A DNA stretch of 64,000 nucleotides from Oscillospiraceae bacterium NTUH-002-81. Its GTDB lineage: Bacteria > Bacillota > Clostridia > Lachnospirales > Lachnospiraceae. The DNA lies in assembly GCA_032620915.1 (NCBI GenBank), contig CP136052.1, positions 527,001-591,000 of the forward strand, in the 5' to 3' direction. The notes under the pieces were generated by a model. That model searched no databases, was not told the DNA's origin, and was given only the letters and a program-made list of their open reading frames with translations. Below, one piece after another: positions 32,335 to 40,775 of this stretch; position 1 is the stretch's first letter; each line of letters opens with the position of its first letter. Both the position numbers and the translations under genes were made by a program.

Positions 32335-33747
32335 ATGATACAGATCGAACACGTGAATTTTACATACCAGCATTCGGAAAAAGGGGCGCTGAAGGATGTG
32401 TCTCTGCAGATCGGCCAGGGAGAATGCGTTCTGCTGTGCGGCAGCTCCGGCTGCGGCAAGACAACGATCACCAGACTGCTGAACGGCCTGATCCCGCATT
32501 TTTACGAGGGAACCTTCAGCGGCGACGTGTCCGTGTGCGGCATGCATGTGCAGGAAGAAGAGATTTATCAGATCTCCCGGAAAGTAGGCAGTGTTTTCCA
32601 GAATCCCAGGAGCCAGTTTTTCTGTCTGGACACCACCAGTGAGCTGGCTTTCGGCTGTGAGAATCTGGGCCTGCCGGAGGAAGAAATCCATCGGAGAATG
32701 GATGCCGCCGTGGAGGCGCTTTCCCAGGAAAATCTGCTGGATCGGGATATTTTCCGGCTTTCCGGCGGGGAGAAGCAGCAGATCGCCTGCGGCTGTGTGT
32801 CCGCCATGCAGCCGGACGTCTTTGTGCTGGATGAGCCCACTTCCAATCTGGACGCGGCGGCCATGGAACGGCTGAAGGAGGTGCTGCTGCTCTGGAAAAA
32901 AGCGGGAAAGACCATCGTGATCGCGGAGCATCGGCTGTACTGGCTGAAGGACGTGTGTGACCGGGTCATTTACTTGGAGGACGGCGCGGTGAAGGCCGAT
33001 CTGCCGATGGAGCAGTTCCTGACCTTTTCTCCTGAAAAAATGGAGCATCTGGGTCTTCGTTCCATGGATGCGGAGCGTGCGGCGGAACGGGAAGAGCCGT
33101 TTTTGGCGGCGCATGGCATCCAGCTGAAAAATTATACGTTTTCCTACGGGGAAGAACCAGTGCTGCGGCTGGGAGATTTCCAGATCCCGGAGCAAGAGAT
33201 CGTAGCCATCACGGGAAAAAACGGGGTGGGCAAGACCACCTTTGTGCGGTGCCTGTGCGGCCTGCAGAAAAAATTTAAGGGAAAAACCGTGCTGGGCGGC
33301 CGGGAATATACGGCAAAAGAGATGTTGAAGCAGTGTTATCTGGTCATGCAGGACGTGAACCATCAGCTGTTCTGCGAGACGGTGGAAGACGAGATCTGTC
33401 TGGGCGCCGGACAGGTGTCCGAAGAGGAAAAGCAGACGGTCATGGAGCAGCTGGGGCTGGTGGAACTCAAATATCGGCATCCCATGTCCCTTTCCGGCGG
33501 ACAGAAGCAGCGGGTGGCCATCGCGTCTGCAGTGCTGGCGGGCAAGGATGTGCTGATCTTTGATGAGCCCACCAGCGGCCTGGATTACCGGCATATGGTA
33601 CAGACAGCCCGGCTGTTTGCGGGGCTGCAGGCCATGGGAAAAAGTGTACTGATCATCACCCATGACCGGGAACTGATCCAAAAATGCTGCACCTGTGAGA
33701 TGGTTATGACGGAGGCCGGTGCCCGGCTTTATCGGATCAGACAGTAA
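32335..33747 (+). CDS. ECF/ABC ATPase with two nucleotide-binding domains
   Basis: This 470-aa protein is a tandem ATPase. Domain 1 (residues 1-230) has Walker A GSSGCGKTT, signature LSGGEKQQIACG and Walker B VFVLDEPTS. Domain 2 (about 255-465) has GKNGVGKTT, LSGGQKQRVAIASA and VLIFDEPTSG. The fused two-domain form replaces separate EcfA1/EcfA2, as in other dedicated ECF systems. It powers uptake by the neighbouring S and T proteins. ATG 32335 is used because an in-frame upstream start lies deep in the T gene. Two exporter-type ABC genes follow 14 nt later. Confidence 0.9.
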   Translation: MIQIEHVNFTYQHSEKGALKDVSLQIGQGECVLLCGSSGCGKTTITRLLNGLIPHFYEGTFSGDVSVCGMHVQEEEIYQISRKVGSVFQNPRSQFFCLDTTSELAFGCENLGLPEEEIHRRMDAAVEALSQENLLDRDIFRLSGGEKQQIACGCVSAMQPDVFVLDEPTSNLDAAAMERLKEVLLLWKKAGKTIVIAEHRLYWLKDVCDRVIYLEDGAVKADLPMEQFLTFSPEKMEHLGLRSMDAERAAEREEPFLAAHGIQLKNYTFSYGEEPVLRLGDFQIPEQEIVAITGKNGVGKTTFVRCLCGLQKKFKGKTVLGGREYTAKEMLKQCYLVMQDVNHQLFCETVEDEICLGAGQVSEEEKQTVMEQLGLVELKYRHPMSLSGGQKQRVAIASAVLAGKDVLIFDEPTSGLDYRHMVQTARLFAGLQAMGKSVLIITHDRELIQKCCTCEMVMTEAGARLYRIRQ

Positions 33748-33761
33748 GGAGGACTGAGAAA

Positions 33762-35552
33762 ATGGCAAAGAAAACCGATGAAAAGCAAAAGCCCATGCAG
33801 CAGCTGTTTGTCTATGCCGGGGGATACCGGTATCTGACGATGGCATCCTGGGTGCTTGCTGTGATCAGCGCGTTTATGGCGCTGGTTCCGTTTTATTTTA
33901 TCTGGCGGCTCATTCAGGAGGTGCTGCGGGTGGCGCCGGATATGGGAAAGGCGCAGAACCTTTCTTCCTATGGCTGGAGCGCTGTGGGCTTTGCCCTGCT
34001 TTCCATGCTGATTTATATCGGAGCGCTGCTCTGCTCCCACCTGTCCGCTTTTCGGATCCAGGCAAATATGCGCTCCACACTGATGCGGCACATTCTCTCC
34101 CTGCCGCTGGGCTTCATGGACGATGAGGGAAGCGGAAAGATCCGCAAGATCGTCAACGAGTCCACCGAGGCGACGGAGACGTATGTGGCACACCAGCTGC
34201 CGGATAAATGTGTGGCGGTGGCAACCCCCATCGGCCTGGCGGTGCTGCTGCTCGTCTTTGACTGGCGTTTGGGGCTCTTAAGCCTCATCCCGGTGGTGCT
34301 GGCGTTTGGCATCATGAGTGCCATGATGGGTGAAAACATGAAGAAAAAGATGGCGGAATACCAGAATGCGCTGGAGGAAATGTCCAGTGAGGCGGTGGAG
34401 TATGTCAGAGGCATTCCGGTGGTAAAAACCTTCGGCCAGTCGGTATTTTCCTTCAAGCGGTTCCGGGATTCCATCAAAAAATATGAAAAGTGGACGATCG
34501 CCTACACGAAGGATCTGCGCATCCCGATGATGGGCTACACGGTGGCGATCAATGCGGTATTTGCCATTCTCATCGCAGCCACGTTTCTGCTGGGCGGTGT
34601 GAGAAGCGGCAGCGTGAACAGCACCTTTTTGCTGAACCTGCTTTTTTATATTATCATTACCCCCATCATTACGGTGACGCTGACGAAGATGATGTATGCG
34701 GGAGAAAATACCATGGTGCTGGAGGATGCCATGATGAGAATTGACGGCATCCTTGCAAGAAAACCGCTGGCGCAGCCGGAGAATCCCAGACAGCCCGCGG
34801 ACAGCTCCATTTGCCTGAAAAATGTGTCCTTCCGCTACGAGGGGGCTTCCAAGGATGCCTTGCACGGGATCAGCCTGGATATCCGCGCCGGGGAGCATGT
34901 GGCCTTTGTGGGCCCGTCCGGCGGCGGCAAGACGACGCTGGCCCGGCTCATCGCCCGGTTTGCGGATGCGACGGAGGGCAGCATTCTGGTGGGCGGTGTG
35001 GATGTGAAAACGATCGCACCTCAGGTGCTGATGGACACGGTGTCCTTTGTTTTCCAGGACAGCCGTCTGCTGAAAATGTCCATTTTTGACAATGTGCGCA
35101 TGGGCAAAAAGGATGCGACCCGGGAAGAAGTGCTGGAAGCGCTGAAAAATGCCCAGTGTGAGGATATCATCGAGAAGCTGCCGGAGGGCATCGACACGGT
35201 GATCGGCTCCAGAGGCACGTATCTGTCCGGCGGAGAGACCCAGCGGATTTCCATTGCCCGGGCCATGCTGAAAAATGCACCGATCCTCATTCTGGATGAG
35301 GCGACAGCCTTTGCTGATCCGGACAATGAGGCCAGGGTGCAGGAGGCATTCAGTAAGCTTTCCCAGGGAAAAACGGTGATCATGATTGCTCACCGGCTGT
35401 CCTCTGTCGTTGGTGTGGACAGAATCTGTGTGCTGAAAGACGGTCAGATCTGCCAGACGGGCACCCATGAACAGCTGCAGAATGCGGAAGGGCTGTACGC
35501 CCATATGTGGGAGGAATATAACAAATCGGTATGCTGGAAGGTAGGTGCATAA
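33762..35552 (+). CDS. ABC transporter, fused permease and ATPase (IrtA/YbtP-like arrangement)
   Basis: This 596-aa half-transporter has six TM helices in residues 20-310 (type IV exporter fold), then an ATPase with Walker A GPSGGGKTT (near 386), Q-loop VFQDSRLL, signature YLSGGETQRISIARAML (near 490) and Walker B PILILDEATAFADPDNE. The adjacent second half-transporter implies a heterodimer. Pairs of this fold next to import systems (IrtAB, YbtPQ) take up siderophores despite the exporter fold. Here the ECF importer just upstream and shared TetR control suggest one uptake or handling pathway for a metallophore or small cofactor. The start is ATG 33762 after AAGGAGG. Confidence 0.88.
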   Translation: MAKKTDEKQKPMQQLFVYAGGYRYLTMASWVLAVISAFMALVPFYFIWRLIQEVLRVAPDMGKAQNLSSYGWSAVGFALLSMLIYIGALLCSHLSAFRIQANMRSTLMRHILSLPLGFMDDEGSGKIRKIVNESTEATETYVAHQLPDKCVAVATPIGLAVLLLVFDWRLGLLSLIPVVLAFGIMSAMMGENMKKKMAEYQNALEEMSSEAVEYVRGIPVVKTFGQSVFSFKRFRDSIKKYEKWTIAYTKDLRIPMMGYTVAINAVFAILIAATFLLGGVRSGSVNSTFLLNLLFYIIITPIITVTLTKMMYAGENTMVLEDAMMRIDGILARKPLAQPENPRQPADSSICLKNVSFRYEGASKDALHGISLDIRAGEHVAFVGPSGGGKTTLARLIARFADATEGSILVGGVDVKTIAPQVLMDTVSFVFQDSRLLKMSIFDNVRMGKKDATREEVLEALKNAQCEDIIEKLPEGIDTVIGSRGTYLSGGETQRISIARAMLKNAPILILDEATAFADPDNEARVQEAFSKLSQGKTVIMIAHRLSSVVGVDRICVLKDGQICQTGTHEQLQNAEGLYAHMWEEYNKSVCWKVGA

Positions 35553-35553
35553 T

Positions 35554-37287
35554 ATGAAGATCAGGGAAAAACTCATGCATAAATATGCCCTTTCAGAGCA
35601 GGGCGCTGCGGATATGCTGAAAGCCTTTGCCGCAGTTACCGTATCGGATCTGGTGCTCATGATGCCGGTATCGCTGCTGTATTTTCTCGTAAAGGATTAT
35701 ATGGAAGGAAACCTGGGGGCCAGAGCGGGATTTTATATCGGCGGCGTGGCGGCGGCGCTGGTGCTGATCGCCATTACCACCTATATCCAGTACAATGCCA
35801 CTTTTCTGTCTACTTATGTGGAAAGCGGCGTGCGAAGGATCACCCTGGCGGAGAAGCTGCGGAAGATCCCCCTTTCCTATTTCGGAAAAAAGGATCTGTC
35901 TGATTTGACCAGTACCATCATGGCGGACTGCGCCCAGATGGAAACGGCTTCCTCCCACTTCATCCCGGAGCTGGTGGGTGCTTGCATTTCCACGGCCCTG
36001 GTGGCGGTAAGCCTGTTTTCCTTCGACTGGCGGATGGCCCTGGCAGCGCTGTGGGTGCTTCCGGTTTCGTTTCTCATTGTGGGCTGCTCCGGCAGTGTGC
36101 AGAAAAACCTGAATAAAAAACAGATGGATCTGAAAATGGCGTGTGCCGACGGCATCCAGGAAGGGCTGGAGAGCATGCGGGATCTGCGGGCATACAACAC
36201 CCAGGACGATTATATGAAGGGACTGGACGCCAAGATCAAAGCGGTGGAAAAGCATGCCATCGTGACGGAGCTGGGAACGGCGGTGTTCGTGGGAAGTGCC
36301 CAGATGATTCTGAAGCTGGGCATCGGCACCGTGGCGCTGGTGGGCGGCAGCCTGCTGATAAAGGGGCAGCTGGATGTGCTCACGTTCTTTATGTTCCTGC
36401 TGGTGGTATCCCGGATCTATGATCCCATGCAGGTGTCCCTGCAGAATCTGGCAGCCATCATTGCCTCTGACGTGCAGAGCAGTAGACTGGATGAGATCCT
36501 GTCCCATGAGGTACAGGAGGGCAGCACGCAGATGAACCATCAGGACTATGATATCACGTTTTCTCATGTGGGATTTTCCTATGATACCGGAGATGTGGTA
36601 TTGAAGGACGTGTCCTTCACGGCAAAGCAGGGACAGGTGACAGCGCTCATCGGCCCGTCCGGCGGCGGCAAGACGACCGTATCCCGGCTGGCAGCCCGGT
36701 TCTGGGATGCGAACAGAGGCAGGATCACCGTGGGTGGTATGGATATTTCCACCATCGATCCCGAGACACTGATGTCGCTGTATTCCATCGTTTTCCAGGA
36801 TGTGACGCTGTTTAACAATACGATCATGGAAAATATCCGGATCGGAAAAATGGATGCCACGGATGAGGAGGTGCTGGCGGCAGCTAGACTGGCCCACTGC
36901 GACGAGTTTGCGGAAAAGCTTTCGGATGGCTGGCATACGATGATCGGAGAAAACGGTTCCGAGCTGTCCGGCGGAGAACGGCAGAGAATCTCCATCGCCC
37001 GGGCATTCTTAAAGGATGCGCCCATTATTCTGCTGGATGAGGCCACGGCTTCTCTGGATGTGGACAATGAGACGATGATCCAGGAATCCCTGTCCCGGCT
37101 CATCCAGGATAAGACCGTGCTCATCATTGCCCACCGGATGCGTACCGTGGCAGAGGCAGATCAGATCGTGGTGCTCAAGGACGGTACTGTGGCGGAAAGC
37201 GGCAGCCCGGCAGAGCTGGAACAGAAGGACGGCATTTATGCCAATATGGTAAAGACTCAGCTGCTGGCAGGCGGCTGGAATCTGTAA
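35554..37287 (+). CDS. ABC transporter, fused permease and ATPase (partner)
   Basis: This 577-aa half-transporter is paralogous to the preceding gene: six TM helices in residues 15-295, Walker A GPSGGGKTT near 367, signature LSGGERQRISIARAF near 471 and Walker B PIILLDEATASLDVDNE. Both ATP sites look intact. ATG 35554 lies 1 nt after the previous stop; a GTG at 35545 would overlap it. The pair probably assembles as a heterodimer. A terminator follows at 37345, ending the operon started by tetR. Confidence 0.88.
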   Translation: MKIREKLMHKYALSEQGAADMLKAFAAVTVSDLVLMMPVSLLYFLVKDYMEGNLGARAGFYIGGVAAALVLIAITTYIQYNATFLSTYVESGVRRITLAEKLRKIPLSYFGKKDLSDLTSTIMADCAQMETASSHFIPELVGACISTALVAVSLFSFDWRMALAALWVLPVSFLIVGCSGSVQKNLNKKQMDLKMACADGIQEGLESMRDLRAYNTQDDYMKGLDAKIKAVEKHAIVTELGTAVFVGSAQMILKLGIGTVALVGGSLLIKGQLDVLTFFMFLLVVSRIYDPMQVSLQNLAAIIASDVQSSRLDEILSHEVQEGSTQMNHQDYDITFSHVGFSYDTGDVVLKDVSFTAKQGQVTALIGPSGGGKTTVSRLAARFWDANRGRITVGGMDISTIDPETLMSLYSIVFQDVTLFNNTIMENIRIGKMDATDEEVLAAARLAHCDEFAEKLSDGWHTMIGENGSELSGGERQRISIARAFLKDAPIILLDEATASLDVDNETMIQESLSRLIQDKTVLIIAHRMRTVAEADQIVVLKDGTVAESGSPAELEQKDGIYANMVKTQLLAGGWNL

Positions 37288-37344
37288 TGACAGGATGACC
37301 TGTCAGCGCAGGATATGGTCAGAAGCGGATAAAGATAAAAAAGG

Positions 37345-37380
37345 CCCGGCTGATAAAAAATATCAGCCGGGTTATTTTGT
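37345..37380 (+). terminator. rho-independent terminator of the transporter operon
   Basis: CCCGGCTGATA (37345-37355) and TATCAGCCGGG (37361-37371) pair perfectly over 11 bp with a 5-nt A loop, followed by TTATTTTG. It lies 57 nt after the last ABC gene and could also serve the convergent minus-strand gene. Confidence 0.85.
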
Positions 37381-37401
37381 GATTGCTTTCGATGTATCGA
37401 T

Positions 37402-38115
37402 TTACTTTACAAGTGCAGCATCTGTAACGTCATACGGGCACAGAGCGTTCTCGCCGTCATCCGCCTTGAAGGTCAGCTTGTAGGTGCCAAGCGTTCCCTC
37501 GCTGGTGCCAAGCTCGATGATGCCGGTGAAGGTGCCGTCCGCATTCTTGTAGGCCTTCTTCACCTCAAAGGACATATCGCCCATGTCACCGGCGGTGATC
37601 ACGTAATTGTCCCCATCCTTCTTCACGTAGCTGACTTCTGTCGGGATATCCGGCAGGGACTGGTCTGTGCCGAAGCAGGCCTTCGCATAGGTGGAAACCA
37701 CATCTGCGGGGATGGTGTAGATGCCGGTGTTCTCGTCATAGGATACGCCTTCGATATCCTTCCCGGCGTTGTTGGCAGCGAAGCAGACGGTCAGCCAGAA
37801 AAACTGGGCGTCAGAGGGCACATAAGCCACGCCGTCCTTGGAAATATCCGGCTGGTACATGGCGTAAACAACAGCTTCGTAGGCAGCAGCGGATTTCTTT
37901 AACTCAGTGACAACCGCTTCGTCATTATCCGGCTCGGCCTGGGTGGTATCCGCGCTGGTGTCATCCTTCTTTGTATCTTCTTCGGTGTCTTTCTCATCCT
38001 TCTGGAAGGTCTCATCCACCTGAGCGGGGGCATTGGTCTCTTTCTTCTTACCGCAGCCGATCATGGAGCAGGCCAGAGCAGCCAGCAGACAACCGGCAAT
38101 GATTTTCTTTTTCAT
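37402..38115 (-). CDS. putative lipoprotein
   Basis: This 237-aa protein has a signal peptide and lipobox (KKKIIAGCLLAALACSMIGCGKKKE; Cys near 21), then a Glu/Asp/Lys/Thr-rich linker (about 25-65) and a compact C-terminal domain of about 165 residues with no recognised motif. It contains several DGDNYVITAGDMGDMSFEV-like beta segments. ATG 38115 (minus) follows AAGGAGGAAGATACG. It is single-gene, followed downstream by the convergent transporter terminator. Likely a surface protein; function unknown. Confidence 0.75.
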   Translation of the reverse strand: MKKKIIAGCLLAALACSMIGCGKKKETNAPAQVDETFQKDEKDTEEDTKKDDTSADTTQAEPDNDEAVVTELKKSAAAYEAVVYAMYQPDISKDGVAYVPSDAQFFWLTVCFAANNAGKDIEGVSYDENTGIYTIPADVVSTYAKACFGTDQSLPDIPTEVSYVKKDGDNYVITAGDMGDMSFEVKKAYKNADGTFTGIIELGTSEGTLGTYKLTFKADDGENALCPYDVTDAALVK

Positions 38116-38266
38116 CGTATCTTCCTCCTTAAAAAAAGTATAGGCTTTTTCATTTCGGGATCTGTCTTCATTATACATGGTCTGGTGGAAAAAGTCCTGT
38201 GGTTTTTCTTAAAGTTTCATTACATTCCGGCAGAATCCGAAAGAGGATGCCGTCGTTGTTTCTATG

Positions 38267-39700
38267 TTAAGATTCCTGCGGTTCGTAATATCGATACAGG
38301 TTCACATCCCCCAGCAGATATTTCAGCCCGGTGCCGGATTCGAAGGCGAAGGTCAGCGTCTTCACCCCGCTGACATCCAGATCAAAGGTCTGGGGTTCGG
38401 ATTCCTCGGACAGGTCACCGGCCTCGAACAGCAGTGTATCGTCGCCGTAAATGCGGAAGGTGCCGGTGTGGCCGTTCTGGATGCCCCGGGAACCGGCTTT
38501 GACGGCCAGGGTGCCCTGCAGCCGTGTGTAGCGTCCGTTCAGCTGGCACAGGTCTTTTCCTTCGGAATAGGTCATGGTCTGCATGGAAATGGCGCTGGGT
38601 TCTGTGTAGATGATGGCATGTCCGTACAGGTTGCCGTGGGTGTCTTCCACATTGTCCCCGATGGTCTTTGTGCCGCGGAGTGTATCGTTTTCCCAGGAAA
38701 GGGCATCCGCGGCTTTGGGCAGGTGTCCCTCGGCCTGATCATACAGCGAAGCGATGGTGTCATTCTCCGGGAAAATATCGTAGGCCGGGGAAACGATGTC
38801 GAAGGCCTGCCGGTACTGCCGTTCCTCCAGCAGCGGGGTGGCGGCCTCCGCGATCTGGGCGCAGTAGGAAGCCTCATACTGATCGGTCAGGGCAGACAGG
38901 TCGGCATCATCCGGATAATCTTTTTTCAGCGGAGCCAAAATGCGCAGTGCTTCCTCCAGATTGCCCTGATCCAGAGCGGCCTGGGCTTCTGCCATGGAAG
39001 TCTGCTTCCGGTAATCCTTGTAGGCGTTGTAAATAACTTCCTTCTGGGCTGTCAGCGTGGTAGCCTCGGGGAAGCGGGTCAGTGCATCTTCCACGGCAGT
39101 CATGGCGTCTTCATACCGGGCCTGGGACATCAGAGCGCCGGTCTGGGCTACGATCTGCTGACAGTACGATTCCTGCGCTTCCCGGATCCGGGACGTTCCT
39201 TCTATATATAAAGTGTCATTTTCGGACATGGAAGAAAATTGTGCGATGGCATCCAGATATTGTCCGGCATCCAACAGACTGCACCCCTCTTCATAAGCGG
39301 CCCGGGAGGCATAGAGAAGGGTGAGATCGGGTTTTAGTGCTGCCAGATCTTCTTCCAGTGCCGGATATTTTTCGGCAACGGCGCATGCTGTTTCCATCTG
39401 TGACCGGTCAATGACTGCGTCCCGGTACTGTGCCCAGGCGTGCTCCAGATGATCCCGCACACACTGTTCTGCCTTGCGGGCATTGCCGTCCACTTTTGAC
39501 AGGGTATTTTCGTACAGTGTCAGTGCCGCTTCATACTGCCCGTCGGTATAAAGGGTGCGGAAGTTGTCCACCGGGCGGATGCAGTTGACATAATACAAAA
39601 GAATGCCCAGCAGCAATATGGTAATCATGACACAGAAAATCGTGATCAGCCGTCGTTTGCCTCTGGCTGCCGCTTCCTGGTCAATCGGTTGTTCCTGCAT
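38267..39700 (-). CDS. membrane-anchored TPR-like protein with NPCBM-type C-terminus
   Basis: This 477-aa protein has a cytoplasmic basic start, one TM helix at about 17-41 (LITIFCVMITILLLGILLYYV), then about 300 residues of helical repeats with TPR-like spacing (YTDGQYEAALTLYENTL, SLLDAGQYLDAIAQFSSM, LMSQARYEDAMTAVEDAL, LDQGNLEEALRILAPL). From about residue 365 a beta-sandwich resembling the NPCBM/NEW2 carbohydrate-binding module follows (LNGRYTRLQGTLAVKAG, FRIYGDDTLLFEAGDL, FDLDVSGVKTLTFAFESG). It is probably an extracytoplasmic scaffold binding wall glycans. AAGGAGGAG precedes ATG 39700. Confidence 0.8.
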   Translation of the reverse strand: MQEQPIDQEAAARGKRRLITIFCVMITILLLGILLYYVNCIRPVDNFRTLYTDGQYEAALTLYENTLSKVDGNARKAEQCVRDHLEHAWAQYRDAVIDRSQMETACAVAEKYPALEEDLAALKPDLTLLYASRAAYEEGCSLLDAGQYLDAIAQFSSMSENDTLYIEGTSRIREAQESYCQQIVAQTGALMSQARYEDAMTAVEDALTRFPEATTLTAQKEVIYNAYKDYRKQTSMAEAQAALDQGNLEEALRILAPLKKDYPDDADLSALTDQYEASYCAQIAEAATPLLEERQYRQAFDIVSPAYDIFPENDTIASLYDQAEGHLPKAADALSWENDTLRGTKTIGDNVEDTHGNLYGHAIIYTEPSAISMQTMTYSEGKDLCQLNGRYTRLQGTLAVKAGSRGIQNGHTGTFRIYGDDTLLFEAGDLSEESEPQTFDLDVSGVKTLTFAFESGTGLKYLLGDVNLYRYYEPQES

Positions 39701-39774
39701 AAAAAAACTCCTCCTTTGTATGCCTATTATACAGGAAGGAGGAGTGGAAAAACAACAATGACAGGAATTCTTAA

Positions 39775-39945
39775 GAATCTGTTCAGCCATGCGCGGCGTG
39801 GCAGAGGATGCTGCGCAAGCGTGCTTGCAGGCAGCAGGCGCTGACAGGACGCATATGGCGCTCTGCCATAAGCGAAAGTCCAGCTGCGGATGCAGCGGGA
39901 AAGCTGTGCATACAGCGAGGACTTGAGCTGGGGCTGAACAGATTC
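39775..39945. repeat. 171-bp palindromic multi-hairpin repeat (MITE-like or structured RNA)
   Basis: Perfect 14-bp terminal arms, GAATCTGTTCAGCC (39775-39788) and GGCTGAACAGATTC (39932-39945), enclose a chain of short perfect hairpins: GCAAGC/GCTTGC (39815-39828), TATGGC/GCCATA (39854-39870), GCTGC/GCAGC (39883-39896), GCTGT/ACAGC (39903-39916). There is no ORF of note. It lies between two minus-strand genes. Confidence 0.65.
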
Positions 39946-39953
39946 GAATTGTT

Positions 39954-40553
39954 TTATGCATAGTGCTCTTTTATAATATGTCTCACGATCTCAAAAATAT
40001 GGGGTTTTAATTCTTCCAGCGGTGCGGGCTGGTTATACAGGATGGAGCTGTAGCTGGCGCCGCTGACAAGCTCGATAATCAGATAGATCATGATCTCCGG
40101 TTCTTTGAATACATGACCGGATTCTTCCAGCATTTTTACAAAGAGGGAAGAAGTGCAGGGCTCTCCGCTCTCGGCACCGGTCAGTGCATTTTTGAAGACA
40201 CCCCAGCTTAAATGCTTGGAGATGAAGGTCATCAGCATGGTGTCTTTGCTGAGCTTGTCCAGAATAAAATCTACCATATAAATAATCTGCTCTTCAAAGC
40301 TTGTGATGCCGGTCGCCTTCATGGCCGCGTAGGCGGACTGGAACAGCTGGCTGGCCTTGTGGCTGATGAGCTTGTTGCGGATATCGCTTTTGTCCTGAAA
40401 ATACAGATAGAACGTCCCTTTGGCCACACCGGCTTCCTCTACAATGTCAGAAATAGAAGTCTTCTGCATCCCTTTTGTCGAAAACAGATGAAAGGCGGTG
40501 TTCAGAAGCGCATCCCGTTTCTGTTGTTTGTTGCGTTCTGTTTTTACTCCCAT
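39954..40553 (-). CDS. TetR/AcrR family repressor of the MMPL operon
   Basis: A 199-aa regulator with an N-terminal helix-turn-helix at residues 12-58 (LLNTAFHLFSTKGMQKTSIS, DIVEEAGVAKGTFYLYFQDKSDI), highly typical of the family. The ligand domain is helical. It is divergent from the MMPL exporter gene; operators in the shared region overlap both promoters. The last base lies 8 nt from the right arm of the multi-hairpin repeat. Loss of the ligand-free form should release both its own gene and the exporter. Confidence 0.93.
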   Translation of the reverse strand: MGVKTERNKQQKRDALLNTAFHLFSTKGMQKTSISDIVEEAGVAKGTFYLYFQDKSDIRNKLISHKASQLFQSAYAAMKATGITSFEEQIIYMVDFILDKLSKDTMLMTFISKHLSWGVFKNALTGAESGEPCTSSLFVKMLEESGHVFKEPEIMIYLIIELVSGASYSSILYNQPAPLEELKPHIFEIVRHIIKEHYA

Positions 40554-40583
40554 TGGGCATCCCTCCGTTAATTGCTAGTTCAA

Positions 40584-40612
40584 AATATAGAAGAAAAATG
40601 ACCAATAGTCAA
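40584..40612 (-). promoter_or_regulatory. tetR promoter (minus strand)
   Basis: Reading the minus strand: TTGACT (40607-40612), 17-bp spacer, TATATT (40584-40589). Operator 1 (40599-40611) overlaps the -35 box and spacer, so autorepression is expected. Confidence 0.8.
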
Positions 40613-40744
40613 TAGTTAAAAGAAAATAACCGGTGATTTTTTGACAAATACGCCGAAGTGTCGTATTTCTGGAAAAAAGGAATTGACTATTGGTCATTTC
40701 TATCGTATAACTGACAGTGACGAGAGAAAAATGACTGATGGTCA
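40599..40744. promoter_or_regulatory. three TetR operators TGAC-N5-GTCA
   Basis: TGACCAATAGTCA (40599-40611), its reverse complement TGACTATTGGTCA (40684-40696), and a variant TGACTGATGGTCA (40732-40744). The first two sit on the tetR and MMPL promoters; the third lies in the leader of the MMPL mRNA, about 30 nt before the start codon. Confidence 0.85.
40683..40711 (+). promoter_or_regulatory. MMPL operon promoter
   Basis: TTGACT (40683-40688), 17-bp spacer, TATAAC (40706-40711), with operator 2 overlapping the -35 box by five of its six bases. It drives the exporter and probably the secreted partner. Confidence 0.8.
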
Positions 40745-40775
40745 TGTTTTAAAACGGCATGAGGAGTGATTGAAA

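Noticed and set aside
38264..39211. Plus-strand ORF of 315 codons opposite the NPCBM/TPR protein
   Set aside because: The minus-strand frame is longer, has a ribosome site, a TM helix and recognisable repeats. GC-rich DNA commonly leaves long antisense frames; similar long shadows oppose uvrA, the ABC genes and the ligase.
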